Assembly (NCBI RefSeq): GCF_029873635.1
Contig: NC_080423.1
Location: forward strand, 110,749,087 to 110,813,086
DNA: 64,000 nucleotides
Direction: 5' to 3'
Source of the DNA: Malania oleifera
Taxonomy: Eukaryota; Streptophyta; Magnoliopsida; Santalales; Ximeniaceae
The position numbers and the translations under genes were made by a program. This document shows, one piece after another, positions 1 to 12,543 of the stretch. Numbering within the stretch: position 1 is the stretch's first letter; every line of letters starts with the position of its first letter. Under the pieces are notes generated by a model that saw nothing but the letters and a program-made list of their open reading frames with translations, made no database searches and was not told the DNA's origin.

Positions 1-491
1 GAAGACAAACTTCAAGACTGAAACCTGCCCCTTTATTATTATATTATTAATAAGATAGGGCGTTAAACACTTCACCCTTCCATAATTGGGGAAGTAAAGA
101 CCCACTCTTAGGGGTATACGAGCGCCATTCTTCAGATGGATCACTGTTTGATAGTTATTGTAGCTGGGATAAGCAAGCATGGACTTTAGTATAGCGCCCT
201 ACCTGGAATAGCTATTTATGATACTATAAAAATTTGTGCAACCAGATGTACATACAATATGCATCGAGTTAGCTACTTCAATGAGATATTTATCCTGGTC
301 AAAGGAGAGATTACCAATCGTCTACCATTCCCTCATGGTTGGCGCCAATGAGTCTTTTGTTTTGAGAGAAAAAAGAAAAATACAGTCCAAGTCCATATAG
401 CGCTAATATAATAAATTAATATAATAATTAATGACTATAATATATAACTATAATTAATTTCTATTGAATGTCAAAATCCAAACTATGATGG

Positions 492-630
492 AGGGCAGCA
501 ACGGAAAATTTTCCACACCGAGCAAAAGCCTAATGGAGCAATGCGGCATGGAGGTAGAAGGCCCATGGGTTGTGAACTTCTTTTCCTAGAAAAGAAGCAA
601 TGACGGTATCTAGGGAATAAGCATCGACTA
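492..630 (+). pseudogene. Plastid 16S rRNA fragment in nuclear DNA (NUPT)
   Basis: The sequence follows the plastid small-subunit rRNA around the 400-530 helices: a gggaatttt-like start, AGCAATGCGGC, GGAGGTAGAAGGCC, GTGAACTTCTTTTCC, AGAAGCAATGACGGTATCT and GGGAATAAGCATCG. Numerous substitutions, mostly transitions, show it is not a functional rRNA. The mitochondrial 18S gene differs in this region, so the origin is plastid. The match stops abruptly on both sides, as expected of a short inserted organelle fragment. Confidence 0.8.
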
Positions 631-918
631 AGAGGCATTACAACCTTTGCCACAACGGTAGATCAAACTATTTCATGGATTGGATTTCACTTGACTGCCT
701 ACAGCTCCATTGCATGTGCTCAAAGTAGAAGTTTTATATAAATGTATAAGTATTTTGATTTAAGTTATTTTCTTTATAAGAGGTGGAATAGAATAACCTA
801 GTTTAATCATAATGATCATACCTTTGTAGAACAGCATCTGTCAGATTGGCTTTCATAATGCAGTTAGAGTCGAAGCAGAAGGTTATTCAGGTGGAATTTG
901 GCACCTTTGAAAAGAAGA

Positions 919-1149
919 CCTTGTGGGGGCAGGTCACTGCCAGGTAGGTAGTTTATTTCGGGCAGATGCCTCCTAAAGAGTAACGAAGGTGAGCAAAGGT
1001 AGGCTCAAGCTAAGATTCTGCTTGTGAGCATAATGGTATAAGCTTGCCTGACTATGACCAACTAGACCAACAAGTCAAACAAAGATGAAAGTTGGCCATA
1101 GTGGTTTGAGAGCCCCGTGTGAAGGGCTCTAGCTCAGCAAATCAAAGGA
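919..1149 (+). pseudogene. Mitochondrial 26S rRNA fragment in nuclear DNA (NUMT)
   Basis: The segment matches domain V of large-subunit rRNA near the peptidyl-transferase region: GCCAGGTAGGTAGTTT, TGCCTCCTAAAGAGTAACG, AAAGGTAGGCTCAAGC, GTAAGATTCTGCT-like text, AATGGTATAAGCTTGCCTGA, then GAAAGTTGGCCATAGTG and CCCGTGTGAAGGGCTCT. The insert between the AGGTAGGCTCA and GACGAAAGTCGGCC-like blocks resembles plant mitochondrial 26S as I remember it and not plastid 23S. Many substitutions mark it as a decayed nuclear copy. The exact ends are approximate. Confidence 0.7.
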
Positions 1150-1365
1150 AGAAGTCTAAGGGCTGGAGGAAGTGAAAACTGGCTCAACTATCAGGAGAGG
1201 AAGATTAACAAAGAAATATCTGATTTGGCCACTAAATGGAGGGAATAGTGGTTCAGTAGGACAACACAAAGCAGTGCACTAGGGAATGCAGGCAAGACGA
1301 ACTTTGGTATATGGATTACCTACAATACGCACAACAACGAGGAAACATATCCAAAAAGAAGTAAG

Positions 1366-1595
1366 TGTAGTTGAATTGAGAATGTTAAGATGGATGAGTG
1401 TAGCAAGCTAGGAGTATTAGTAGCACTTGTAAAAATAAGGAATGAGAGATACCACAGTTTTGGCACAAGCAAAGCAGGCCAAATAGTCCATTAAAGAAAA
1501 AGTGTCATTCAGATGATGTCATATAGGCTTTAGGACATGGAAGAATAGACCTAGAATAACTTGAATTGAGGTAGAATGACAAATTTGATGGCACA
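1366..1595 (+). mobile_element. RTE-type LINE remnant (end of reverse transcriptase ORF)
   Basis: Broken translation gives pieces of the C-terminal part of RTE-type LINE polymerases: ELRMLRWM, then KIRNER, and further on GRPRITWIEV-like text followed by RMTNLMAH-type sequence. These are the usual consecutive landmarks of that region. Several frame changes are needed, so this is an old fragment. The same family is present at 18.7-22.5 kb. Confidence 0.55.
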
Positions 1596-1903
1596 TATTC
1601 ATCATTAGATACAAATAAAAAATATATATTTGATACTTAAATTGTATGAAAATCAACGCAAATTGCTTCGCATTTTATATCCCAAGTATAGATTTTTCTA
1701 ACATATAGGTTTCGACCATCTAATTTTTTTTTTTTTCTAGAAAAGCATTTCTCCCTCCCTCTCTCTCTCTCCAGTGTATTTGTGTTCGTGCATTAACTAT
1801 TTAATTTTTTCATAGGTAAAAATGTCATTGAATAGAGCCAAAAAAATAGTAGCATCAAAGGTTTCATGAACTAGTCACTCTACATTAAGTTATGTAGAGA
1901 TAC

Positions 1904-3466
1904 AATCACCTTCTTCCCTTCAATTGTTTCTGGAACATCACCAGTTGCTATTCGTTGAGCAAGTCCCTCTGCAATTGCCGTTTTACCCACACCAGGTTCT
2001 CCTATGAGGCAGGGGTTATTTTTTGTTCGCCGACCCAAAATTTGGGTGACACGTTCTATTTGCTCCCGCCTTCCAACAACAGGATCCAACTTACCCTGAG
2101 CAGCCCAAAAAATTAGTTTAGGAACTAACCTAACAGCAAATTTTTTTATACAAAACTAAAAAGCTACAGAATTGCAAACTACCTCCTCTGCCAGCTTGGT
2201 CAAATTAGTCCCATACTCCTCCAAAGTTGGCATCTTATTGCTACTGGCTCCCCCTGCGCCAACATTTGCACCAACAGCCTCTGCACTCTCACCCACCATT
2301 CGGATAACCTATTCAATCCAATAAAAGATTTACATCGAGTCATGTTTATTTTGGGAACAGCTATAACCTCCTAAAAAGAAATTAGGTTTGCTACAGAAAA
2401 TGAGTAACCAAGTCCTGCTTGCCTGGGTCCGGATGTTACTTAGATCAACACCTAAATTTTCAAGAACACGAGCAGCTACGCCTTCCCCCTCGCGAAGCAA
2501 TCCCAGAAGCAAATGCTCAGATCCAATATAGTTATGGCCTGAAATATTCAGTAAATAGAACTAATATAAGTTCAACAATAAACTTAATCCTTAATCAAGA
2601 TATATTCTGCAGAATCTAATATTTATTAATGAGAAAAGGAAGTGTGACTAATGTTTTTGTATACAAAGCACTTAGTGCATCTAATCATATGTTCAAACAA
2701 AGCCTCAAGCAAACGAGGACACACACACGCTCACACATCACACATGCCCACAAATAATTAACAGACAGGAACAGAGGATTCCTGATAATTCCCACATAAT
2801 GCTTATAATATAACAAATTCATTGCGACCCTGAAAAAGAAAAAAAAAACAAAACAAAAAAACGAAAAAATAATACCAAGTTGTCGAGCTTCCTCCAAAGA
2901 GAGTTCCAAAACCCTTTTAGCACGAGGAGTAAATGGAATCTCCACGGCAACAAATCCACTGCCCCTCCCGATTATTTTCTCCACTTCTACACGTGCATCC
3001 TTAAGATTAACTCCCATAGATTTAAGCACCTTGGCTGCAATGCCAGTGCCCTCGCCTATTAGACCCAACAGGATTTGCTCTGTGCCAACAAAATTGTGCC
3101 CAAGCCGTCTCGCTTCCTCTTGTGCAAGCATGATAACCTTGATTGCTTTTTCTGTAAACCGCTCAAACATAGCAACAGGTACACCTCGGGAGGCCTTACC
3201 TTTTGCTTCTCGGGCAGAGATTGCAGCTGCTACCTTGGAAAAAAAATCTTGCCTAGGTCTTAAAATGGTGTCCAAGGCATGGGAAGTACGCAATCCTGAG
3301 AAACCCCTTATCCTTATTCGAGGTGTTTGTGAACTGCAGATCATTTTGATGGTGCTTTTGGTTTTCTCAGATCCTTGAACACGACCATCTCTTTGACCAG
3401 TAATTGAGGAAGGGATATTAGTGTACTGAACTAAAACCCTGGCCATGATTCCAGCAATAGCCCTAC
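1904..3466 (-). CDS. CLPC: Chloroplast ClpC (HSP93-type) AAA+ chaperone, 5' half; gene runs off the window
   Basis: ClpC is the stromal Hsp100 ATPase that unfolds substrates for the plastid Clp protease and also acts with the import machinery. Five coding exons are visible on the minus strand: 3466-2876 (ATG at 3446-3444), 2538-2423, 2308-2183 and 2095-1904, after a 5' leader exon ending at 3841. Exon 2 encodes a serine/arginine-rich plastid transit peptide and the first Clp N repeat ([36 protein letters not shown]). The next exon has the second N repeat ([19 protein letters not shown]). The last has [18 protein letters not shown] and the Walker A motif [17 protein letters not shown]. Exon 3 ends at a GC donor (CAG|GCAAGC); all others use GT. 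The frame is intact across every junction, so the gene looks functional. Missing here are Walker B of the first ATPase domain, the M domain and the second ATPase domain. Whether it is a CLPC1 or CLPC2 type cannot be told. Confidence 0.93.
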
Positions 3467-3840
3467 CTGCATGTAGCAAAAACGCAAGAATCTGAATCAT
3501 TTCCCGAAGCAACTCAGTGTAAAATTGTACCCAGCAAATATAAAATAAAACTCAAAGTAAAATTGAGAATTTAAAATTGAGAAATGCATAAGGCACTAAC
3601 AAGAGGCCTGATTATAGCATTACCGCAACCAAATGTAAAACAACGCAGAGAACAGGTATGTACAAATCAACTTCGTGGGCAGAAATTGAAAACCATTGAA
3701 AACCCTAAATTAAAATATCGAAATGGATAAACCAACACAGAAGGCAGCGCAGGACTCCAATCCCTATCTGGGACTTGTAACAGAGAAAAGGGAAACCATA
3801 AATGCAGTAACAAAAGAAGCATTAGATTGAATAACCTCAC

Positions 3841-4180
3841 CTGAATCGTTTCAAATGAAGCTTGATTGCTTAGAAATGGGGGCAAAGAAGAGAAAATAAT
3901 AAATTAGAAGAGAGAGAGAGAGAGAGAGAGACTCTGAGGTCTGCCTTCAGGGGAGGAAGGAGACCTAAATGTGGCCGAGGGTCGATGAACATTCATGGAC
4001 CGTCGTGATAATGGCGAGGCTAGCGTCACTGGAGTGCGCCGACAATCAACGTCACCGACACACTGAGGCCGTCGATATGATTGGTGAAGTTGTTGAAAAT
4101 GTGAAAGGGCGTGGGGATTATGACACGTTGCAAGATCTCTGTCCTGTAATACCCATCCTCTCCCTATATTTATCAGCCGG
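3841..4180 (-). promoter_or_regulatory. ClpC leader exon and core promoter
   Basis: On the minus strand a leader exon ends at 3841 in CAG|GTGAGG, and its intron runs to the acceptor at 3468-3467 (ACATGCAG|GTAGGG), 20 bases upstream of the ClpC ATG. The leader contains a GA/CT repeat (3909-3931), common in plant 5' UTRs. A TATA-like element (GATAAATATAG, 4162-4176) precedes a GC-richer stretch, placing the likely start of transcription near 4130-4140. The exact start is inferred. Reading frames over this region on either strand show no conserved protein features. Confidence 0.6.
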
Positions 4181-4453
4181 CTTACCATTTTGCCCCTGTT
4201 AGGGTTGGACTTGGATTCGCCGCCATTTATGATTTTGTACATGAGAAACGTGTTAGAATATTTTTCAGATTATTCGAAAAGATTTTTTAGGTATAAGCCA
4301 AATTTACAAGCAAAAGCAAACTAAAGTAGTTATTCTTGTGATCTTTCCCATACTAAAGAAAATGATTGGAATTAGAACCATTTGAAGAGAAGAAAGAGAT
4401 TGGATTTCAAGTTTAATAATATGAAAGAGCTATAAATAGTAGTTTATATGTAT

Positions 4454-4713
4454 TATTAGTACCGCTTCTATTACATCAGAATAGCTCTCAGTGGACACCT
4501 CACCTGGTCATGTGACAAGTCAGAATGATAAAAAATAATTTTAGTTATACAAGTGGAAAGCTTTCATTTGTTGTGACTGAAATTTGTTACAACAAATATT
4601 TTGTTTCTCCATTATATATTGTTGGTTGTTGTATTTACACTGTGCAGAGAAATTGAATAATATTTTTCTTCATTTCATTTTGTTTCTGTTTTTCGTTTTC
4701 TACTGTTTCATCA
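4454..4713 (+). repeat. 5' LTR of Copia element 1
   Basis: This 260-bp LTR runs from TATTAGTACC to TTTCATCA and is followed directly by the Met-tRNA primer site. It aligns along its whole length with 12874-13132, with scattered substitutions. It starts TA and ends CA, a known non-canonical Copia terminus. The duplicated target TGTAT lies immediately upstream. Confidence 0.9.
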
Positions 4714-7700
4714 TGGTATCAGAGCCTCTCCAAACTCGCGTCTATCAGCTCCTCTTGCTAGCCTAATCTACTAGCATCTACATCTATGGCTAAATCTCCT
4801 GCCGCAGCAAAATCTTCCACCCAAAATGTCTCTCTTCCCTTCCCCACTAATTTGATTTCTATCAAATTAACCAATGACAATTATCTGTTGTGGAAGGCGC
4901 ACATCGTTCCTTATCTTTGAGGCCAAAATCTATTCGGCTATGTTAATGGCACTATTCTTGCTCCCCAACTGTTCGACGAAAGTTCTTAACCATCTTCCGC
5001 TTTCTTGGCCTAGCAACAACAAGACCAAGCCATCATGAGTGTACTCATTGCTTCTCTCTTTGAACCCCTGATTGCTTATGTTCTAGAGGCCTCCTCTTCT
5101 CGAGAAGTATGGGCTATTCTTGAAGATTAATTGCTGCAACATCTCAAGCCCGTGTTATGCAAGTTATGTTACAACTCACCACACTCAAAAAGGGTTTGGA
5201 CTCTATTGCAGATTACTATCGACGTGTCAAACTTCTCCAAGATACCCTTGCTCTATTTGGTAAAACTTTATCATCCGTTGAGTTTATCACCTTTCTCTTG
5301 GCTAGCTTAGGCTCAAACTATGATTCAGTGGTCACGTCCATTACTACACGTGTGGATCCTCTTACTCCAGCTCAGGTCTACAGTCATCTTCACACTCACG
5401 AGTCCAGATTAACTCATTAACTCACTAGTCTTACCGCAGCTCCTGAATTCTCGGCTAATGCCACTCTAAAACAATCTGGTGATGCAGCTCCTCAAGGATG
5501 TGGTTTTTCTCATGGCAGAGGTCAGTTCAGAGGGTGGTGGTCATGGAAGAAATGGTGGTCATGGTTTTTCCCCCTCCCCATCCTTCTTTTCATCCAATTG
5601 GCCTACTTGTCAAGTCTGTCATAAGCACAGTCATACTGCCTCCACTTGCTATCACCAATTTGATTTCAGCTTTCAATCTCCCCCTCCACCTTCTCTCACG
5701 GCTCACTACACTTTTGTTCCCCATTCTCACCCACCTTCTCCCACCCCTATAGACACCACCTGGTACCCAGATTCAGCTGCGACTCATCATTTCACCCATG
5801 ATCTTTCTAATCTCTCCCTTACTTCTTCTAAGTACAAGGGCGATGAACAAGTACGTGTAGGCGATGGTACTCCTCTACCTATACAACATGTTGGCAACTC
5901 ATCCATCTCCTCCACTCACGACAATCTTCTTCTCTCTAAACTCTATCATGTTCCTTTAATCTCTAAGAATTTAATTTTTGTTCGCCAGTTGTGTGAAGAT
6001 AATTCTATTTATTTTGAATTTCACTCCTCTTTTTATGTGTAAAGGATTCCCAAACTTAGTAAGTTCTTCTTTGCGGCCCTATTAAAGATGACATTTATGC
6101 TCTTCCACAATCCTCTCCTTCTCCACAAGCTTCTATTGGTGAACGTCTCTCTTCAACTCAATGGCATCTTCGACTTGGTCATCCTTCCATGCAACTTGTT
6201 CACAAAATAATTTCTCAAGTTTCTCTACTTGTCAGGTCTTCCATCTCCTTGGGTCTATGCTCCTTATGTTACAAGGCCAAACTCCATCAACTCCCATATG
6301 GTCGGTCCTCCTATCGCTCTCCCGCGCCTCTACATCTTTTGTTTTTTGATGTCTGGGGTCCTACTCCCGTGCTCTCTCGTGGTGGTTTTAAATATTATCT
6401 TTCTTTTGTTGATGACTTCAGTAGGTTTACCTGAATTTTTCCATTACGATGTAAATCTAATGTAGTTTTGGTTTTTCTTTCATTCAAGCATCATGTAGAA
6501 ACACTTTTAATGCAAAAATTCATTCTTTACAATCATATTGAGGTGGTGAATTTCGATCTCATAATAGAGTGTTGCAGTCTTTTGGTATTTGTCATCACAT
6601 TTCCTACCCACATGCTCACTCACAAAATGGTTCGATCGAAAGGAAACATAGACACATTGTAGAAATAGGTCTTGCTCTCCTTGCTCATTCTTCGTTTCCT
6701 CATTCTTACTGGTCTGATGCCTTTGTCACTGCGGTTTTCTTAATTAACCGCCTTCCCACTCCCACCTTACATCACAAATCACCTTTTGAGGTTCTTTTTA
6801 ATCAAAAACCAAATTATTTGTTTCTTAAAACTTTTGGTTGCTTATGCTGGCCTAATCTTAGGCCATTTAATAATCATAAATTGAATTTTAGGTCTCTTCC
6901 GTGTGTTTTTCTTGGCTATAGTTCTTTTCACCATGGCTATATGTGTTTCCATGTCTCTACTGCCAAAATGTATATTTCTAGGGATGTTCTCTTTAATGAA
7001 ACCAAATTCCCCTTCTCTACTTCCCTATCCAGTTCACCTTCCGCCTCTACTTCTTGGCCTAGCCCATCCCAAGTTCAATTAGTCGCTTTTTATCCTTCTC
7101 CATCTCATAGGCCTTTTCCTTCTTTTAATCAACTCTCTCCTCGGCCCAACCCATCTTCTAGCCCCAATACTTCCTTGTGTTTGTCTCATGCTTCCCCTCA
7201 AAACCCATGACCTCATACTCCCATCGTCTTATCCACCTTCCCTCCTTCTTCTAGCTCATCTCCTCATTTTACTAGGGCACCCTTCTCTTTATCTTCTCAT
7301 GCATCCCCTTCTTTCTCAGCAATCCCTTCCACCTCTATCCATCCCATGCAAACTAGAGCCAAAGGAAACATATATTGCCCTAAAATATGGATTGATGGCA
7401 CCGTTTCTTGGCCTCAGCCTCACACTCATTGCACTTCCACCACTACTCCCGATGAACCCTCCTCTGTTATTCAAACCTCCAAATTTCCAGAATGGAGGCA
7501 TGCAATGCAGCTGGAATTCAATGCACTAATGTCAACCAACACTTGGTCACTAGTTCCTCGCGATCCTAATCAAAACATTGTTGGTTATTGCTGGAGTTTT
7601 AAAACCAAACACATGTCCAATGGTTCCATCGATCGACGAAAGGCGAGACTGGTTGCTAAGGGCTACAGTCAACTTGAAGGTTTCAATTACAATGAAACAT

Positions 7701-8609
7701 TTAGTCCTGTGATCAAACCAACTTCCATCAGGTTAGTTCTCTCCATTTCCGTATCTTTTGGTTGGCCAATTCATCAGTTGGATGTTCAGAATGCCTTTTT
7801 GCATGGGACTCTTGATGAAGATGTTTTTATGACTCAACCACCTAGGTTTGTCCACCCCCAATTTCCCAACTACATCTGCAAACTCAATAGAGCTTTATAT
7901 GGCCTTAAATAAGCTCCACGGGCCTGGTATGCTCGTCTCAGCACTCGATTACTAGAGTTGGATTTTACTATTTCAAAATCAGTCACCTCCTTATTAATTT
8001 ATCGACATCAATCTGAGGTGGTCTATTTTATGGTCTATGTTGATGATATATTGCTTACTAGTTCTAGTCCGAGTCTTATAGCTCATCTTATCTCTGTTTT
8101 ATGTGTTGATTTTCCTCTTAAAGATCTGGGTGATTACATTATTTCTTGGGTCTTGAATGTCGTCGGGATTCTACCGAACTAATGATTTCTTAGAGGAAAT
8201 ACATTTTGGATTTGCTCAAGAAGACGAACATGTTAAACTGCAAACTCGTTGGTAGCCCTATGTCCCCTTCCACTAAGTTGTCTCATTTTGACTTCACCTT
8301 TGTGGAAGATCCTACCTTATCGAAGTATAGTAGGTAGTTTGTAGTACCTAATCTTCATCAGGCCAGACCTTACATTCTTTATCAACCGTGTTTGTCAATT
8401 CATGCATACTCTATGTTTATCTCATTGGCAGAGTGTTAAGCGTATTTTACACTACTTAAAACATACACTTTATTATGGTTTATTTTAGCAATCATCTTCT
8501 ACTTCTTCCCTGGTAGCTTACTTCGATGCTGACTGGGCAGGGTGTTCTGATGACAAAAATATCAACTGGTGGTTTTTGTATATTTTTTGGAAAAAACTTG
8601 GTCTCATGG

Positions 8610-10404
8610 TGTAACGACCAGAAAAATAATGATTTTTAAATAACAAAGAGGAAGGGAAATGGAAACAGAAATAGAAGGTGCCAGTAGGCTTTGTTGACGA
8701 ATACAGGAAATTTGTCGACGAGCGCATAAGGGGACCTTGTCGATGAAGCCACGCCTCGTCGACGAGAAAATACCAAGAAGGATTTTTGGACAGTCTGAAA
8801 TTCGTCGACGAGGGGGGAAGTTCGTTGACGAAATTATTAAAGGACTCGCGCGATGAGGTGATGTGTCTCGTCTACGAATCCGACTCTATAAATAGTGAAA
8901 ACCCTAATTTTTGATGAAAAATCAGCACAAGAAACTCCTCCTCTCTCTTATAACATCTTCCACCCCTTCTCTCTTCGATTCTAGGCCCGTTTTACATCGG
9001 ATCGACTATCTGAAGCCACCACGACGCTCCTGGCGAAGTTCTCTGTAAGTCCGCTGGAGCTGATCGTTGATGGAGTTGGTTTGGATTTCGTTCCAATCTC
9101 AAGGTAAGACATTTTATTCGGTATTTGTATTTTTCTCAGTTATAAAAAATGTTGTAGGTAAGAAAATACTAACGTTTTGTTCTAGGGGATATTGTTTTCA
9201 GGATGTTGAGTTAGGAACCCTGCGAGTATCGGGCTAGAGTATAGTAGGGGCTTTTCAGAAATAAAGTAAGGGAAATATGCTATGCTATATATATATTGAT
9301 ATACAAATATTTATTCAAAACAGTATATACAGTGTATATAGAAAGTTATGTTTTCCTAAATGTCATAACACTCAGATTATATAGAAAGAAAGTACAGACA
9401 TATTACATAGTTATAGTAGTAAGATGTTACAGATATTACAGTATTTACAATACAACAATATAGTGTTATGGTTATTTTGAAAATATAATGAAACAGTATA
9501 AAGAGTATAGTATGTATATATCTAGTATCAGATCCCAGTGGAAAGATTATAGACAGATACAGTACAGATATAGATTACAGAGCACGATGCTAATACAGAT
9601 AGAGTGCAACCACATATCTCAGATAGTGTGTGGGTATCGTCAACCATGCTCGGAGAGTATGCAGCTCCCCAGTTCACTGGGTTGAGGGGGCCGGTTTGAC
9701 GAGGTAGTCAATCCCACGATTAGGAGAGCATGCAGTTTGGCTGAACTGAGGTAGTGTAGAGTATAGTGACTTATTTGAAGGGCCGATCAGGTTAAGTCTC
9801 GCCTACAGGCCGCACAACCCTATCATGAGGGGTCAAATCATGACATACAGAGTCATAGGGAAAGAGTACAGTTATTTATATGTATACAGTTTTACTGCTT
9901 TTGTTGTATATAGTATGATATAACAGTTTGAATGATAAAAGTTCAGATGATGCAAATGTTTTAAGCTACTATACATATGTTTTGCAGATTTTCCAGATCA
10001 TGCAGTTTTATATATTTTAATGTTATAATTTTTATGACTCGGTTGCCACGCACTAGTAATAGCAAATTTCCACTTACTGTGCGTCGACTCACCCTTTTAC
10101 TTTAACATTTTTTAGGTGAGCCAGTTAGGCGAGTAGATCAGGCTCACGGATGGAGACCACTTGGTCACCCTAGTTATAGGGTAAGTTTGGTGTAGGGTTT
10201 TGTATTTTTGGGGTAATTTACACTGGAGAGAGAGAGGTATTATGTAGCTATGGTTGAAAATACTGAATTCTAGTATTATATATATATGTATATGTGGTTA
10301 TGTGATTTATGTTTTCTACTACGTAGGAGTGCTCATTATATTCAAATATTGGAGTAATTTGTTATTATATAAAAAAAAATGGTGAGAATTTTGAGGATGT
10401 TACA
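8610..10404 (+). mobile_element. Solo LTR 1 of the TGTAACGACC family
   Basis: This 1795-bp unit runs from TGTAACGACC to GGATGTTACA and is flanked by CATGG on both sides (8605-8609 and 10405-10409), so the Copia sequence reads through when it is removed. No coding region, primer site or second LTR is present, hence a solo LTR. About eight GTCGACGA-like sites (8690-8880) precede a TATA box (CTATAAATAG, 8885-8894). A conserved leader follows (GCCACCACGACGCTC), then splice-like sites: donors at 9104 (AAG|GTAAGA) and 9266 (AAA|GTAAGG), and an acceptor at 10114-10115 (TTTTTTAG|G). The form suggests a Ty3-Gypsy LTR, but no pol is present to prove it. Confidence 0.85.
8690..8895 (+). promoter_or_regulatory. 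U3 array of GTCGACGA sites and TATA box in solo LTR 1
   Basis: In about 190 bases there are roughly eight copies or near-copies of GTCGACGA, some with the arms of the palindrome TTCGTCGACGAA. They end just before the TATA box CTATAAATAG at 8885-8894. Variants are mostly C-to-T or G-to-A (GTTGACGA, GTCGATGA), as expected from methylated CpG decay. A role as an enhancer array is inferred from position only. Confidence 0.55.
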
Positions 10405-10469
10405 CATGGAGCTCCAAGAAATAATCTACTATAGCCAGATCGAGCAGGAGGCGAAATATAAAGCCCTTG

Positions 10470-12543
10470 TGTAATGACCCAATTTTCCATACCAAATTTT
10501 TTTTATACTAATATATATAACTGTGAAATTTCACTGCTCTAATACCTTTTAATATAAATCAAACCCTCATTGCTGTCAAATAAGACTCATGGAATCTGAA
10601 ACACTCAAATAACCTAAGTAGCAAGAAGCTGAATTCATTAAACCATTACCATGTATATACAATACCAGAGCGTCAGAATATTTTCCAAAATACACAAACA
10701 CAACTATTCCCAAAGATACCCTTAACTGAAACTAGGGCAATACAAAAATAACCTCCCAAAATGCTCACCCTAAAAATAGGACAATATTGCAGCTCTCTCT
10801 ATCTGTGAGCCTGATCTGCTCGCCTAGTTGGATCACCTAAAAAATTGTTAAATCACTAGAATGAAACAACGCTTAGTAAGACGAAATATGTTATTATTAG
10901 TGTGTGGCAAATGAGTTACATATTGTAGACAATGATTTAGAAATACCATAGATAACTGAAATTGTGAAAGCATGTATAAATGACATATACCTGTGTTACT
11001 TAACAAAACTGTCTTTGTGCATTTTCTATTCATAATACTTCTAATATTCATAGATACGTCTACTGATTCTGTAAATTTGATTATACATATAATAACTGAG
11101 AAAATCTCCCCAGATGGATAACTGTATGTCATGATTTAACCCCTCATGATTGGGTTGTGCGGCCCATAGGCGGGACCTATCACTGGCTAGCCTACCAGGA
11201 TAAGTCACTATGCTCCGAAAGTCTAATCGGCCTCCTCAACCCTAACTGACGAGGAGCTTGTCCACTACATAGGCACGATCGATTGCTGTAAAATCCATAT
11301 ACTATCTGAGTTATATGGTTGCACTCTGAACTGTATATAGCTACGGTATCGTGTTCTGTAAACTGAACTGTAATGGTCCATCAGGGTTTGATACTATATA
11401 ATACATTTCTATATAAAATCTATCTATTTTACCATGATTCTGTATCAACTGTATTAACCATGACGCTGTATTAAACTGTATTTTTGTATATCATGGTTCT
11501 ATAAAACTGTATAATCATAGTACTATAAAAATTGTAAGAAACATATTCCTGTCTGTATATACTGTAAATCATAATCCTGAAAATACTATACAAATATTTT
11601 TCTGTATATATTTTGTGAATCATGGTTTTGTAAATACTAGGTAGCCATAGCTTTGTAATAAACTGTATAATCTGCATATTATGATTCTGTAGGAACTATA
11701 TAATCGTAGTTATGTAAAAAGTTGTGTAGAATTTTGTACTATATCTATGTTCTCATGCCACACAATATTTAACACTCATTAAACATAATTTATAAAACTG
11801 TATAATTTCCTACTTTGTAAACCCATAAACATATACTATATTTTACTGGTAAAAATTTCTATTTAAACTGGCATAGCATATTTCCCTTACCTCACTACAG
11901 GAAAGTCCTTAATATAATTGGTCCTATACCCGTAGGGTCCCCCATTAAACATCCTGAAAATAGCATCTCCTAGAACAAAATTTCAATATTTCTTTGTGTA
12001 CTATATTTCTTATAACTATGAAAAAACCAAGTATTAAATAAAAGGTCTTACCTTGAATTTGGGATGAAATTTAAGGCAGTCCCACCAACGATCTACTCCA
12101 GCAGACTTGAAGAGAACTTTTCCAAGAGTGTCGTGGTGGCCTCGGATTGTCGAACCAGCAAGAATCCGACCCGAAAACTTAGAGAGAAGATGGAAGAGAC
12201 GAACAGGAGAGAGAAAAGGGTTTTGTGCGTGAGATTTATGACTGAAAAATCAAGTTTAGGTTATTTGGACACTGACCTTCATCGACGAGTCATGTCACTT
12301 CATCAATGAGGTCAAGAAGGAAATTCGTCGACAAAGGCTCATTCCTCATCGACAAAATTCAGAGCTGAAAATAGTCTCTCGGTATCTTTTCGTCAACAAG
12401 ACACGTGTCCCTGTTGACGAGCCCCATATATGTGCTCGTCGACGAACTCCCTGTGTTCGTTAACAAGACCCTATTTAAATTTCCAATTTTAATTCCTTTT
12501 CTCTCCTTCTCCTATTATTACGATAATTATACGGGTCTCTACA
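10470..12543 (-). mobile_element. Solo LTR 2 of the TGTAACGACC family
   Basis: This 2074-bp unit lies in the opposite orientation to solo LTR 1 and is flanked by CCTTG (10465-10469 and 12544-12548). On the minus strand it starts TGTAGAGACC and ends GGGTCATTACA. It has the same plan as the others: GTCGACGA variants (12270-12480), the leader with CACCACGACACTCTTGG, a donor GAG|GTAAGGG at 11890-11889 and an acceptor TTTTTTAG|GTGATC at 10838-10837. It landed 60 bases from solo LTR 1 in the same RNase H coding segment. Confidence 0.85.

Larger units (their letters stand above)
1..1903. other. Sequence 3' of the last visible ClpC exon; probable intron with organelle and LINE debris
   Basis: No coding exon is recognisable here. 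On the minus strand this stretch follows the GT donor of ClpC exon 5, so it is either a long ClpC intron with the remaining exons to the left of the window, or the flank of a truncated gene. It holds a plastid 16S fragment, a mitochondrial 26S fragment and a LINE remnant, all annotated separately. Positions 1-490 show nothing I recognise. Whether the gene continues cannot be decided from this window. Confidence 0.5.

Noticed and set aside
3031..3378. Plus-strand open frame of 115 codons opposite ClpC exon 2
   Set aside because: It is the shadow of a conserved coding exon on the other strand.
8610..10404. Possible DNA transposon because of the inverted ends TGTAACGACC and GGTCGTTACA
   Set aside because: A 5-bp target duplication, TG...CA ends, TATA box and transcribed leader fit an LTR better; no transposase-type superfamily with a 5-bp duplication fits.
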